Shown here one piece after another: positions 1 through 11,765 of a stretch of 64,000 nt of DNA (position 1 is the first letter of the stretch; each line of letters starts with the position of its first letter). Origin of the DNA: Hofstenia miamia (lineage: Eukaryota; Xenacoelomorpha; Acoela); contig SCFE01000035.1 in the NCBI GenBank assembly GCA_004352715.1, forward strand, positions 391,841-455,840. Direction: 5' to 3'. Under the pieces are notes generated by a model. The model ran no database searches. It worked only from the letters and a program-made list of their open reading frames with translations, and was not told the DNA's origin. A program made the position numbers and the translations under genes.

Positions 1-59
1 ATAAGTTTTTCTTTATGTTTCAACATGATATTTCAATGAAAATTACTAAAAAAATAATG

Positions 60-769
60 AAGAATTTTTCAATTCAAAGGAATGTTATTTATGTGGACAT
101 ACAAAGGACCCTTTAGTAAGAGATCATTGTCATTTAACAGGTAAATACAGAGGTGCAGCTTGTAATAATTGTAATTTGATGGCTCAAAAACAATGAATGG
201 CTTTTGTAACTTTGTACTTTCATAATTATTCATGATATGATTCACATTTATTTTTCAATGAATTGTTTAAATGTAAAGAAAAACTGGTTATAAAACCATT
301 ATGTAAAACTGAAGAAGAATATATTTCTGTACAATATGGTTCTATAAGGTTTTTCGATTCTTACAGATTTCTTGCATCATCATTAAATAATTTAGCAAAT
401 AATCTTGAGGAAACTCCTATTATAGAGAAATATTTAGGACAATGTGAACTTGTACAATAAAGATGAAATAGAAAGAAATAATAAAGTAATTAAAAAGTAT
501 GACATTAAATCTAGAAAGGAATTAACAATGTTGTATTTAAAAGTTGATGTATTATTACTAGCAGATATTTTTGAAAATTTTATTCAAATTGGTAAAGAAA
601 AATATGGTTTAAATCTGTGTTATGCATACTCATTACCTGGGTATAATTGGCAATGTGGATTAAAATTTACGAATGTTCAATTAGATTATTTGAAGGATCC
701 TGACCTTGTACTTTCAATTGAACACAATATTTGGGGTGGAATTGGTTCTGTAATGGGGGATAGGATATA
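60..769 (+). pseudogene. Polinton-type endonuclease VII / DNA polymerase B, N-terminal part (decayed)
   Basis: Translation of 60-195 gives a zinc-binding endonuclease VII-like (HNH) module: CYLCG, then VRDHCHLTGKYRGA, then CNNCNL. It is followed by the start of the polymerase exonuclease region (YDSHLFFNEL near 235-270) and, after a frame change near 440, LYLKVDVLLLADIFENF at 530-580 and a region around LPGYNWQCGLKFT. This order (EndoVII finger, 3'-5' exonuclease, protein-primed PolB) is known from Polinton/Maverick elements of invertebrates, where the protein replicates the element. It is broken by in-frame TGA codons near 196 and 229 (the second falls where a glycine is usual), by the frameshift near 440, and by a MITE insertion at about 770. 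The left end lies outside the window. The family call is strong and the gene is certainly dead as read. Confidence 0.85.
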
Positions 770-1729
770 GAAAGAGAAGGCCAAAAATTAAAACACCAAA
801 AATTAAAATCCCAAAGAAATAAAAGATCAAAAACAGACAGAAATAAAATGCCAAAGAATTAAAATACCAAACAGTGAAAATACCAAAGAATTAAAATACC
901 AAAAGTGAAATTCCCAAAGAATTAAAATACCAAATTAAGGGAAGGCAATCAAATTCAAATGTGGCACTCCAATCAGAGTGTTGGTTATAGAATTTGGTTG
1001 TGCTAAATAGTTACACACTACATGAGGGTGTAATATCAAATTATTTCATGACCTTTGCATTTTAATCAAATTACAAGGNNNNNNNNNNNNNNNNNNNNNN
1101 NNNNNNNNNNNNNNNNNNNNNNNNNNNNNNNNNNNNNNNNNNNNNNNNNNNNNNNNNNNNNNNNNNNNNNNNNNNNNNNNNNNNNNNNNNNNNNNNNNNN
1201 NNNNNNNNNNNNNNNNNNNNNNNNNNNNNNNNNNNNNNNNNNNNNNNNNNNNNNNNNNNNNNNNNNNNNNNNNNNNNNNNNNNNNNNNNNNNNNNNNNNN
1301 NNNNNNNNNNNNNNNNNNNNNNNNNNNNNNNNNNNNNNNNNNNNNNNNNNNNNNNNNNNNNNNNNNNNNNNNNNNNNNNNNNNNNNNNNNNNNNAAATGA
1401 TTTTACAAGGTCAACTAATTTAAGCTGTAGATCTACTCATAAGTATTTAGAGCACTAAATGTACACAATAGAAATGAAATAATGTGATATTACACCCTCT
1501 GATTGGAGTGCCACATTTGAATTTGATTGCCTTCCCTTAATTTGGTATTTTAATTCTTTGGGATTTTCACTTTTGGTATTTTAATTCTTTGGCATTTTAT
1601 TTAGATTTGGCATTATATTTCTTTGGGATTTTATTTTTTAGTGTTTTAATTGTTTGCTCTTTTATGTCATAAGTATTTGTTTATTTATTTCTTTGGCATT
1701 TTAATTTTTGGGATTAAATGTAATTACTG
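770..1729. mobile_element. Inverted-repeat MITE inserted in the PolB gene
   Basis: The PolB reading frame stops at MGDR near 765 and resumes with GDRYIKSTDEN at 1735. Between them lie two inverted arms of roughly 230-300 bp (about 780-1060 and 1415-1715). Both arms are built from degenerate short units of the form CCAAAGAATTAAAATAC, followed by a shared unique stretch (AAGGGAAGGCAATCAAATTC). The flanks share GGGGATAG (left about 762-769, right about 1731), a candidate 8-bp target duplication, though the left copy continues with an extra G. No coding capacity is visible, and the centre is an N gap. The superfamily is not determined; foldback-like subterminal arrays and an 8-bp duplication would fit hAT- or Foldback-type MITEs. 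Confidence 0.75.
1079..1394. other. Assembly gap (N run) inside the MITE
   Basis: About 316 N bases separate the two inverted arms. An inverted repeat is a common cause of local assembly failure, so the true length may differ. Confidence 0.99.
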
Positions 1730-1732
1730 GGG

Positions 1733-3019
1733 ATAGATATATTAAATCAACAGATGAAAATAAAATTTTGTATATTGACGCAAATAATCTATATGGCTGG
1801 GCAATGAAACAAAACCTTCCTTATAGTGATTTTAGATGTAAATGGGGACCTAATTTAGAAAATAATCAGAACTTCTGATAACAGTCCTATTGGATTTTTT
1901 ATTGAGTGTTACTTATCATATCTGAATAAATTAAAAAATAAAACAAAAAACTTTCTGTTTTGTCCAGTTAAAAGAAAGGTAGACCCTTTTGAATATAGTG
2001 AATATCAAAATAAAATTGCTCTTAAAAGTGTTTGTCCTACACCAAAGCTTATTTGTGATCAATATGACAAAGCATTCTATTTTTGCCATTATAGGTTATT
2101 AAAGTTTTACTTACAAATGGGCATGCAAATGCATAAAGTGCACAGAGTAATTTCATTTAAACAGAAGAAAGTTTTAGAAGGGTACATTGACCACAACACT
2201 AACATGCATTCAAAAGCAAAAAATAGTTTTGAAAAAGATTTTTATAAACTTTTAAATAATGATTTCTTTGCAAAAACTTGTGAAAATATTAGAGGATGGA
2301 TTAATGTAAAAATGTTTAATAAAACTGACACAAATGAAAAATTAATAAAAGAACAAACAAATTAGAATTTAAAACGCATTCTGATTTTAACAATTTTCTA
2401 ATATATCATTACCATCAAACTAAATTGAAGTTTCATAAACCAATATATCTTGGATTTACAGTATTAGAACTTTCAAAACTCTTGATGTACCAAACTTATT
2501 ATGATGTCTTGCAACCATTTTTTGGTGAGAATAATATAACTTTAAATTATATGGATACAGATAGTTTCATTTTAAATATAAAAACTAAAGATATAGTTAA
2601 TGATTTGAAACATTTAATGACAATTACTAATTATTTGATTTTAGTAATTTTGAAAAGAATCATGAATTATTCAATGAACAATTTAAAAAGATTCCTGGTT
2701 ATTTTAGGATAGAAACTCCTGAAAGTATTTGTTTAGATGAGTTTGTTGCTTTGAAGAGCAAAATGTATTCATATATAGTTAATAATGCAAGTAAAAACAA
2801 TTTGAAAGAAATAACAAAAGTTTAGAAAGAAAAGTTAACTTTATAGATTATAAAAATTTTCTAGAAACAAATAAAATTGGTGTTTCAAACAATTATAGGT
2901 TTAGAAATAAAAAACATAAAATCAGTTCAATTGGTACAGAGAAGACTTCTCTCTCAGCATTTGATGATAAAAGATATTACTTAAAAAATAATGAAAGTTT
3001 TCCATGTGGTTTCCTATAA
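1733..3019 (+). pseudogene. Polinton-type DNA polymerase B, C-terminal part (decayed)
   Basis: This continues the polymerase interrupted upstream. In order it shows motif A as YIDANNLYGWAM (about 1765-1810), a motif B equivalent FYKLLNNDFFAKTCENIR (about 2240-2295, where the usual glycine of the FGKT core is alanine), motif C as YMDTDSF (about 2548-2570), and the family's terminal stretch LSAFDDKRYYL near 2957-2990. The reading frame changes near 1875, 2365 and 2600-2700, and there are several stops, for example near 2825. Family knowledge: protein-primed PolB replicates Polintons. Here it is a fossil. Apart from the EndoVII-PolB reading frame, no other Polinton gene is seen immediately beside it. 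Confidence 0.85.
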
Positions 3020-3593
3020 ACAATCCAAAAATCTAAGATTAGAGCTTTTTCACAGAATGAATAAATAATATTAGGTTGAAAAATATACTTTAATTTCATT
3101 TTACAAATTATAAATCCCAGAAAATATATCCAAAGGAGTTTGCCCATTTGGGCACTTTTTTTTATTTATAGAACTTAGCTTTAAGGAATTCAATTTTGCA
3201 CATTCTGGGCAACTTTTTTTATTTATAAAACTTAGATTGAAACAAAAACTTACATTTTAAATTTTTAATGTTAAAAATTTTCAACTAGAACTTAAATACA
3301 TCTTCAAATCAAATTTTCTACTTGACTGATTTTTTGCATTTATTTAAATATGTAATAAAATATTTTCAAGGTGTATTTATATTGTGAACATATACATACA
3401 TGAATTTTAAAACAACATGTTTATGCAATATTTCGAAATAATATATATACATTATAAACCATTAGCAACTTAATATTATAAATAGCACTTTTGACTGTAT
3501 GGAAAACAAAAAAAAAGAATTCAATTTTGTTATTATAAATTTATACTTGAGTATTTCTAATAATAAGTTGATTAAAATATAACACTAGATATT
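3020..3593. other. AT-rich spacer after PolB with a duplicated segment
   Basis: No gene is seen. A segment of roughly 75 bp occurs twice in tandem (about 3133-3180 and 3200-3230), centred on TTGGGCACTTTTTTTTATTT and TCTGGGCAACTTTTTTTATT. The rest is AT-rich sequence with no recognisable feature. Confidence 0.5.
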
Positions 3594-4217
3594 AGTAGTA
3601 TAAGGAGACTCTTATTTCATTCCACTTTTTTCTGATTGGTTGAGAGGTGGGTTGTAGGCTGTTCCACTTTTTTCTGATTGGTCAAGAGGAGTGGCCTTTG
3701 ACCTGAGATGCTGTGGATATTGCTGATGGTGTTGTACTGACGTTATGGAAGTCATGTACTTTTACTAGTTTTTGTGTTATTTATGTGATCTAATTTAGTT
3801 TTACATTTTTTTAGTATTACTTTCCCACATTAACTTACTTTACATGTATTACTTTCCCACATTACCTTACATTTTTTTAGTTTTACTTTCCCACATTAAC
3901 TTACTTTACATGTATTACTTTCCCACATTAACTTCCTTTACATGTATTACTTTCACACATTAACTTACTTTTTAGTTTTACTTTACCACATTAACTTACT
4001 TTACATGTATTACTTTCCCACATTACCTTACATTTTTTTAGTATTACTTTACCACATTAACTTACATTTTTTTAGTTTTACTTTCCCACATTAACTTACA
4101 TTTTTTAGTCTTACTTTCCCACATTAACTTACTTTGCATTTTTTACTTTCCCACATTAACTTACTTTACATTTTTTACTTTCCCACATTAACTTACTTTA
4201 CATGTATTACTTTCACA
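3594..4217 (+). mobile_element. Solo Polinton-type left terminal repeat (truncated)
   Basis: It starts with AGTAGTATAAGG, the same terminus as the element at 10132. It then carries two CCAAT-type boxes (CTGATTGG at 3632 and 3674, 42 bp apart), a degraded CRE (TGACGTTA) and a minisatellite that ends at an N. Polinton ends begin with AG and have long TIRs with internal tandem repeats. The sequence is oriented as a left end, so the PolB relic at 1-3019 lies outside this element and belongs to another copy. No right partner with a matching 6-bp flank (GATATT) is found in the window. Confidence 0.65.
3785..4217 (+). repeat. Minisatellite, about 32-33-bp unit
   Basis: It is an array of a unit like TTACTTTCCCACATTAACTT followed by ACTTTACATGTA. 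Variants replace the second half with ACATTTTTTTAGTT. The same array occurs at 10310-10560 and, reverse complemented, at 13410-13912 and 14420-14870. It is the variable-length part of the Polinton-type TIR. Confidence 0.9.
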
Positions 4218-5440
4218 NTTATGAAAGATGCTCTCCAAAAAAAACAGACAAGAAATTGTTCACTATCATGCATAAAACTTTATGAAATTCGCCGATATAT
4301 CAACACAGATAAAGGACATTAACTGATTTAACCAGAAAATTTCTGGATTAAAATTTGCAACAGATATTGACAAAATTACAGATTCAACCAAAATAATCTA
4401 ACTATTACCACAACAAAATTCACAAAAACAAATATTTGGGAATACTTAAAACTGTACTAATACTTACAACTACAGGAACATGTAAAGAAGTTATGGAGAT
4501 AATTGACAAATTTACAACATCTAATCACTCAATCGGATCGCTTCTCAGAACAAAGAAAAAACCCTAATTTAAGGGTTCTTGTACGTAATGTGGAATTGAA
4601 TTCAAACGTGTGGAACCCATACAAAGTGCATAATGAAAATGTTTCTAAGAATTTCTGTTTGCTGTTTTGCAAACTATCATGCAATCAATACAAAGAAATT
4701 TTTGCAATATTCCCATTTCAAAGTTTATTTAGTAATTTTGGCAATTTTCAAACTTCGTCATTTTTATGAACATCTTTGAGATATTTTCCTAGAATTGCAG
4801 TTTACAACAGCAAACTTTATCCCATTTTGTAATAATATGGTTTTCTATTAAAATAGTAATTATTGCAATCGAAGTATGCTTTGCAATCATTTAATGAACA
4901 TTGCAATCAAAATAAAAGCCTTTAGCTTATTTCCACTAGTGTTACTTTTATGTAACAAATCGATTTATCTACAATTTTATACAATTTTATCTAAGCCTGT
5001 TAAGAAATATTGAAAGGTTTTTACATGGACACATTTATGGGGTAGGGCACGCATATGCAATGATGAAGATGTGTGCTAAGTCAAGTGCTTATGCTTGAAT
5101 TACATTCAAATAAGATTTTTTAATTGAGAAATCTGATTTTTATAAAAAAATTATTCAAATCATTTCCATACTTAGTGTTCAGATAATGAGACATTCTGAT
5201 GTCCATGAGAACAAATACCCCGAAATATTTTGTTTTTTGAAGACAATCTGTGTGAGACCCGTTGTAGGCGCGAGAACCTCTGACATCTCGCAAAGGCGCA
5301 CCTGGAGGGGACAGAGCCAGGTTGCATTTAGAAATTTTTTGTTGAAGTCATTACAGATTTTGAAAAATTCGTAGTGGAAATAGAGTTAAAATGTAAAAAT
5401 AAAAATTCTTAATACAAAGAGGTTTAATTCAAGAATAATC
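4218..5440. other. Unannotated AT-rich stretch with a GC-rich block
   Basis: A single N at 4218 marks a join. No convincing gene is seen: open frames at 4223-4322 and 4503-4769 match nothing I recognise and have no splice or family context. A GC-rich block of about 90 bp at 5245-5330 (GTTGTAGGCGCGAGAACCTC, then GGCGCACCTGGAGGGGACAG) stands out from the AT-rich surroundings. It may be the end of an unidentified repeat. Confidence 0.4.
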
Positions 5441-5451
5441 TCACCCACGGC

Positions 5452-6389
5452 ACATCGAGGTTGATATCCAATCCTGAGCCCAGAGAAGCCATAGCAATTC
5501 AATTGATTAGTTTTCTGATTTTGTCTTTTAAAACCTTCTTCAGGTGGGCTTCATTCTTAGTTCCTGCCTTTATAACTAACTTCTTCTATACAGAGAAAAT
5601 ATCTCCAATAGGGTTCAAAAATAAGGAATATGGTGGAAGATGCAAAATATGAAAATTATAAACATCGGGATCCTCTTTTAAATCTAGATATTGATGAATC
5701 CTGGCATCATCCATGATAAAATTAAATTCATATCAATGATGTAGAACCTTCAGATATTCTTTGAACTCATCATTCACAGGGCCTTTATTGCAGCAATTAC
5801 AGAAATGTTTCTGTTTATGGTTGCTGAAGCATCTACATATATAAGTGGAAGTCCCCTTTTACTCCTACCTATTGTAGTTTGCAAAACAACAAAAAATCCT
5901 ACAAAACCCCACAACAAAACTAGGTTTTTGTTTCCAACAAGATTCCCAGCATAACTGAATTCAGACACGCTTTCTTTTCTTATTGAAAGAGTACAGTCAC
6001 TTTCTTAGATCAGGTACCTCAGTAGTCCTTCTTAAAGTGTTATGAAAGGCACTTAATGCTCTATCAATAGTAGACTTTAAAACCTTAAGATCAAATTCAT
6101 TAAATAGCCAATCTACAAAATTTTTTAGAGTAAGAGTACACTTTTCATCAAAATAATTGAGTAGTTTTTTCCTAAATTTCTAAAGAAAACTTTGCATTTG
6201 ATCACCATCATGCTTACCTGCAATGCGTATGTTCTCTTTGTAGTTTTTGCATAAAATACTACAGATGGTTTGATTGTTGATACCAAGTGTTAATGAGAGT
6301 GTAGTTGCTAAGGCACCATCAAAAGAATTGTCTATGATTTGCTTTCTATCATCATCTGAGACCTGCATTTTATGGATAGCTGGTTTCAT
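5452..6389 (-). pseudogene. Tc1/mariner-superfamily transposase, decayed
   Basis: The minus-strand translation shows an N-terminal helix-turn-helix-like part (DNSFDGALATTLSLTLGINN near 6340), then LKNFVDWLFNEFDLKVLKST, a middle region around YVDASATINRN, the second catalytic-aspartate block NFIMDDARIHQYLDL (about 5690-5740), and the family signature LPPYSLFLNPIGDIFSV then a stop then KK (about 5575-5630). LPPYSPFLNPIE..FS.WK is diagnostic of IS630/Tc1/mariner transposases, which cut and paste at TA. The frame is broken several times, and the TGG tryptophan of the last motif is TAG. Terminal repeats were not located. A TA array abuts the N-terminal side at 6420. Confidence 0.75.
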
Positions 6390-6419
6390 AGTACATCCCT
6401 TGGTACTTCTTGTATTCTG

Positions 6420-6421
<2 letters not shown>

Positions 6422-6450
<29 letters not shown>

Positions 6451-6451
6451 C
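6422..6451. repeat. (TA)n microsatellite
   Basis: It is a short TA run directly next to the dead mariner gene. Several similar arrays in the window also sit beside mobile elements. Confidence 0.95.
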
Positions 6452-6729
6452 AGAGACAGCCATGTGTTGGGCCATCTCACATTTATCTGACCACTCTTAC
6501 GAAGTTTTAGTATGTTTGGCCCTCTTTACCAACCTTATTATCTTCATTTTGACATACCCCAAATTTTGGTTACCAATCTCATTCATCACTCAGACTTAAA
6601 TTTAATATTGTCACAATCATATTTTTTACAAAATACATACATTTGGTACTCCAACGCATCTGACATTTCATTTGCTATTGTCACATCACAAAATCATTTA
6701 TATTCTTATAAAGTACCCACTCATTGACA

Positions 6730-7070
6730 GGGAGACCCTGCCATGACTATTTGCCATGTGGGAATGAAGCAATTCTATTTGGACGCCATCTAGTGACGAA
6801 ATTCTTTGACAAAACTAAATTGAGCAAAATAATTTTGACGAATTTTTATTTTTGATTTCTAGGATTTGGGTAAAGTGATATAATTGATGACAAGAAATGT
6901 TTTTGATGAAACTAAGTGGAGCAAATCATTTTTAACAATTTTTTTTTGTTAATATACATGACATTGTTAGTCAAGTAAATAGGGCACTATATTGTGTTTG
7001 CTGACTAATAAATTGTTGAATAATGGAAAAATTCATAGTCATATTACATTTTGCAAAATGAATAATTTTC
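6730..7070 (+). repeat. Left arm of a long-range inverted repeat
   Basis: This stretch matches the reverse complement of 17019-17357 with moderate divergence, including TGACTATTTGCCATGTGGGA, GACGCCATCTAGTGA and GCAAAATGAATAATTTTC. Homology fades on both sides. It is either the terminal repeat of a composite element of about 10.6 kb or one of two inverted copies of a MITE. Confidence 0.8.
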
Positions 7071-10000
7071 TTAAGAGTAAAAAATTCCATGAATCTACAC
7101 AATCACTACAATTTAATTTGTTTTTCACTAATATCCAAAATACAAAACTTAAGCATTGCAGGCATATGAAATATAGACTTACATGATAAAAACAAACCCA
7201 TTTTCCAAAAAAAATAAACTTGTTTATGTAAAAACGCACAATTTTGTGTTCTAAAAATTACACATGCATTATACAGTATTATGCAGGCATTAACCCATCT
7301 ATCCAAATTGTACATCCACATCAAATTCACCTTATAAATGTATAAGTCCTGTAAATAGTGTATTGTTCATATGCAAAAAAATACAGACACATGGTATTTA
7401 GAAAAAGATTACTAAGAATTTTGAGAAAATTATGAACAAATAATTTATAGGTCAATATAGTGAAAAAAAATGTCTATTTATTTGTTGAACCATGGTATAA
7501 ACTCTACTATGACTTGAAAATTTAATATATATTTGGTTAATATCACCCTAATGGCACAACAAAGTGAAAATCAATGCATGTAATTTCATTTCAGTCAATT
7601 TAACTAAACAAATGATTAAACAAGATATTCAATTTAGTGAAAATGAATGTTTATAAATTCATTTTAAACCTAAAATTTATAAACATGTTTGGTTAACCAT
7701 GAAATGTTACAATGTACATAGCCAGTGAAAACAAAATTGGGAAAACTATCAACATACCATATTTGTGTGTAGATGCATTTTGAAATCATCAGCTGAGATC
7801 ACTTTGCTTTTTTAATCTTTGAGCTACAAAGTTGATTCCTCATGAAATTGGTCTGTTCTTTTACACTATGGAAAGTATCAATTGGTTATTGCTTGCATTT
7901 AATCCGCACACCAAGCATTTGCACTATGTAACAAGATTATTCACCAATATGATTTACTCTTTAACTCCACATGACAATACAAAATGCTTTTAACAACATT
8001 TGATTTTCCATTTGATAGTATGAATTCTGCACATGAAATTAGTTTTTTGTTCTAAACATATACACCTGTAAATGCATAAAGGTACACTATAAATATTTTG
8101 TCTTATTCATCAAAACATTTCACAAAGAATTTGAGAGGTAGAATCACCAAGATATTTGTAAAACAAACATACAATAATAATATATTCCTAAAAAACAAAA
8201 ACATGGAGTATAAATTTGTTTCACCCAATTGTTAATTAAAATAATAAAATTAAACATATGTTTCAAACAAATTACTCTACATACTAGAAATCAATGTATG
8301 TAAATTCTTTTTAGTCAATTGTTAGTTAAAATATTGAAATGTAGATACATTAGGTTTAGTTAATTTACTGCTCAATGTAGTGAAAACAATACCTATAAAA
8401 TCACTTAGCCATGGTAAAAATTCTACTATGACTTGAAAATTTAATGCATATTTGGTTAATAAAATCATCCAAATGCTAAGTGTTAGATTGAATATTGCTT
8501 AAAAATATGAATTTTAATAAGTATTACAAATTAGTACAAATGTGATAAAAGTGAAAACATAATATTCAAGGATCAAATGCATACCAATGTTTGTATGTGT
8601 AGATGTATTTGAAATCTAAACTGTTCAATTATTGATTGAAAATAGCAAACTTTATAAGTGTTCAGTGAATAAATCCCCCAAGCATTGCCATGCAAATCTG
8701 AGTGTTGAATAAATACCAAAATTTAAATGCATATTCAGAAAAAATACAGCAATAAGTATAACTATATGACTGTGAAATTGAAGTGCCCTTTCCATTTCTA
8801 AGCACAGCTAGATTGACTGAGTTTCACTTCATTTTACCAGAATAATCATGATTTTGATCTGCTCTTTAACATGTTAAGAAAGAAATAGGCTTTCTAATAC
8901 AAAACCACATTGTCTATCATGTAACATCTAATTTAAAATGATTAGCTGAAATATGACTATTTTCAATAGATTTGATTCATTTAATAGAACAAAGAACTTT
9001 AAAAAATACAATAATATTTCATTATTTTATTTGCTGAATATTTTTTTTCTTGAATTTCTTTTTAGTTTTTAGTTAATTCACCACTCCATTTTCTTCATTG
9101 GTCCACATTGTTTCTGAAATTATAATCTTTATGGAAAAATAAATTCATATAGTATTTGCATAATGTAGAAGTTTTTATTTGATATGATATTAGAAATAAT
9201 TAAACAAATTTTGCATACTAATTGTTTATTGAGGAAAAAAGATTTACATTATTGAATAATGTTTTTGTTTTAATTGGGAATCTTTGCTTCTTTCCCTTAT
9301 AAATTCACATGTTGTAAAAAATTAATCAAGTGCTACTAGATCAAGACAATTTATGCATCTCCACCCACATTTTTAACAAGCATATTCTTTACAGTGTTTC
9401 CTAAATTCAGTTGTTTTAAGGCATTGATAATAGACCAACAAGATAAATTCTTTTTGTTTTACTGTCAACTGGCTAACAATGATGCTAGCTTAACATGATT
9501 ATTCATTCTCCTATCATTTATATGTTTATTGTTGCATCTCATTCCAGGCCTCTCTAGCATGTAACAAATCTGAAAATTTATCTTGCTCACTTGGCAGGAA
9601 TAGAGCAAATCTTTGAATCAATCAATTTCTAATTGGCATATACTTCAAGGTAATAATTAACTGTATTAACTTTCCATCTAATGTTTACTGTTTAGGTAAG
9701 CTCCACATTGTTTGATCACCACTCCAGTTCTTAACCAGGGGCTTCTTGCTAATGCTAATCTGTTAATCTTCAATCAATCCATTGTGCTTTATCTTCCTCC
9801 TTTTTGCTGTTGACTCATCTCAAACACAAGAATTTTGTGTACCTTAGTTTAGTGTGGTGCTCACTATATTGTTGACACAATTTGACTTAACTCTGTTACT
9901 TATTGTAACAGATAGCTTCTATTACTGTGTGTTTTGCATTAACTACTTTTACTATTTAGGCAACTGGAAAATGCACTAGCTGCAAGTTTGTTTACTGGGT

Positions 10001-10131
10001 TAATAAAGATACCTTAACAATAACCATTGATAGAGATCAGGATAAGGCATAAAAATGCTTACAGCTTCCTATCCTACATTTATTGTCAACAATTTGGATC
10101 TAAAATAAGAGGTTAAATCTTATGGTTGGCT
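7071..10131. other. AT-rich interior with diverged direct repeats, no gene seen
   Basis: A diverged direct repeat joins about 7448-7556 and 8373-8475 (shared core ACTATGACTTGAAAATTTAA, then ATATTTGGTTAAT). Weaker repeats occur nearby, such as GATGCATTTTGAAATC at 7772 and GATGTATTTGAAATC at 8603. No reading frame of note is present, and no RNA gene was recognised. Confidence 0.5.
10126..10131. repeat. Left 6-bp target-site duplication of the Polinton-like element
   Basis: TTGGCT immediately precedes the AGTAGTATAAGGG terminus. TTAGCT immediately follows the other terminus at 15085-15090, matching at 5 of 6 positions. A 6-bp duplication is the Polinton hallmark. Confidence 0.7.
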
Positions 10132-10160
10132 AGTAGTATAAGGGACTTCCAGGAGATCTC

Positions 10161-10282
10161 ACTTTTTTCTGATTGGTTGAGAGGCCAAGTCCAGTAGATC
10201 TCAGTTTTTTCTGATTGGTTGAGAGGGATGGTCTTTGACCTGAGACGCCATGGATATTGCTGATGGTGTTTTACTGACGTCA
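10161..10282 (+). promoter_or_regulatory. TIR module: two CCAAT boxes and a CRE palindrome
   Basis: CTGATTGG (reverse of CCAATCAG, the NF-Y consensus) occurs at 10169 and 10211, exactly 42 bp apart. TGACGTCA occurs at 10275-10282. The same elements are mirrored in the right TIR. By family analogy they could form an outward- or inward-facing promoter. No TATA box or transcript evidence is available from sequence. Confidence 0.45.
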
Positions 10283-10309
10283 TGGAAGTTATTTATCTGG
10301 CCTAATTTA

Positions 10310-10560
10310 GTTATACTTTCCCACATTAACTTACTTTTTAGTTTTACTTTCCCACATTAACTTACTTTACATTTTTTACTTTCCCACATTAACTTCCTTT
10401 ACATGTATTACTTTCACACATTAACTTACTTTTTATTTTTTACTTTCCCACATTAACTTACTTTACATGTATTACTTTCCCACATAACTTACTTTTTAGT
10501 ATTACTTTACCACATTAACTTACTTTATATGTATTAATTTCCCACATTTACATACTTGTT
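10310..10560 (+). repeat. Minisatellite in the left TIR
   Basis: It is made of the same unit of about 32 bp as at 3785-4217 (ACTTTCCCACATTAACTTAC plus TTTACATGTATT), with a shorter array here. Confidence 0.9.
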
Positions 10561-10698
10561 TAAAAAGTGGAATCAAAAAATATTTCCAAGTAAAAATAAA
10601 TATTAATAATAATATTTAATAAACATACATGGTAAAACCCACATATGTGTTTAAGACAAGACAAAAATGTGATTTATTCTACACTTTGCTTATAATGA

Positions 10699-11643
10699 CC
10701 ATATATATCATACTTTTAAATTTGTCTATTGTGTTAGTTTATCATTATTGTTGAGATGGCAATGCTTTTAGAAACAAACGCAATGTGTATTTACACATTT
10801 CACATGATCACATCTAAATTAATGGTTAATAAACAAGTTGTTATTAAAAACAAGATAACATTTACAAAAAACACATGACAATTACTCACATGTTAGGAAT
10901 AATATTATCAATGATTTTTATATCCTTTTTAAGATTTATACAATACATGTGTTATTATCTAATTTTCTAAGAATTCTGCATCTCATGAGCATTTGAAAAT
11001 TCATACAATTTATTATTTTGAAAGCAAATAAAAACGATAATTTTTTACATTAATGCACTTTGTGTCAAGCTGAGGTATTTATTTGTTGTGAGATTTTGTT
11101 CTTATAGTTGGCATCTCATTAATGTTTAATACTATTTGGGAAAGCAAACAAATTTTTATTATGTAAAGATNCCATATATATCATACTTTTAAATTTGTCT
11201 ATTGTGTTAGTTTATCATTATTGTTGAGATGGCAATGCTTTTAGAAACAAACGCAATGTGTATTTACACATTTCACATGATCACATCTAAATTAATGGTT
11301 AATAAACAAGTTGTTATTAAAAACAAGATAACATTTACAAAAAACACATGACAATTACTCACATGTTAGGAATAATATTATCAATGATTTTTATATCCTT
11401 TTTAAGATTTATACAATACATGTGTTATTATCTAATTTTCTAAGAATTCTGCATCTCATGAGCATTTGAAAATTCATACAATTTATTATTTTGAAAGCAA
11501 ATAAAAACGATAATTTTTTACATTAATGCACTTTGTGTCAAGCTGAGGTATTTATTTGTTGTGAGATTTTGTTCTTATAGTTGGCATCTCATTAATGTTT
11601 AATACTATTTGGGAAAGCAAACAAATTTTTATTATGTAAAGAT
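10699..11643. repeat. Exact 472-bp tandem duplication across a single N (likely assembly artefact)
   Basis: 10699-11170 is repeated base for base at 11172-11643, with one N at 11171 between them. Perfect identity in rapidly decaying repeat DNA, plus the N junction, points to overlapping contig ends that were not merged. Confidence 0.85.
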
Positions 11644-11765
11644 AAATAATTTTATCATTCTTTAACCACATGTACTTTCTGTGAAACAATTCAAACCTTT
11701 GTTAAACATTGATTGTATTCAACATATTGAAATATTTATTTTTATAAATAAAATCTGTATAAAAT

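Larger units (their letters stand above)
10132..10889 (+). repeat. Left TIR of the Polinton-like element
   Basis: It is inverted-complementary to 14091-15084, from the terminus through the regulatory block and minisatellite to CACATGACAATTACTC near 10889. The length difference between the arms comes from the number of minisatellite units. Confidence 0.85.

Noticed and set aside
6274-6510. Plus-strand open frame over the mariner relic
   Set aside because: It is the opposite-strand shadow of the transposase and runs into the TA array.
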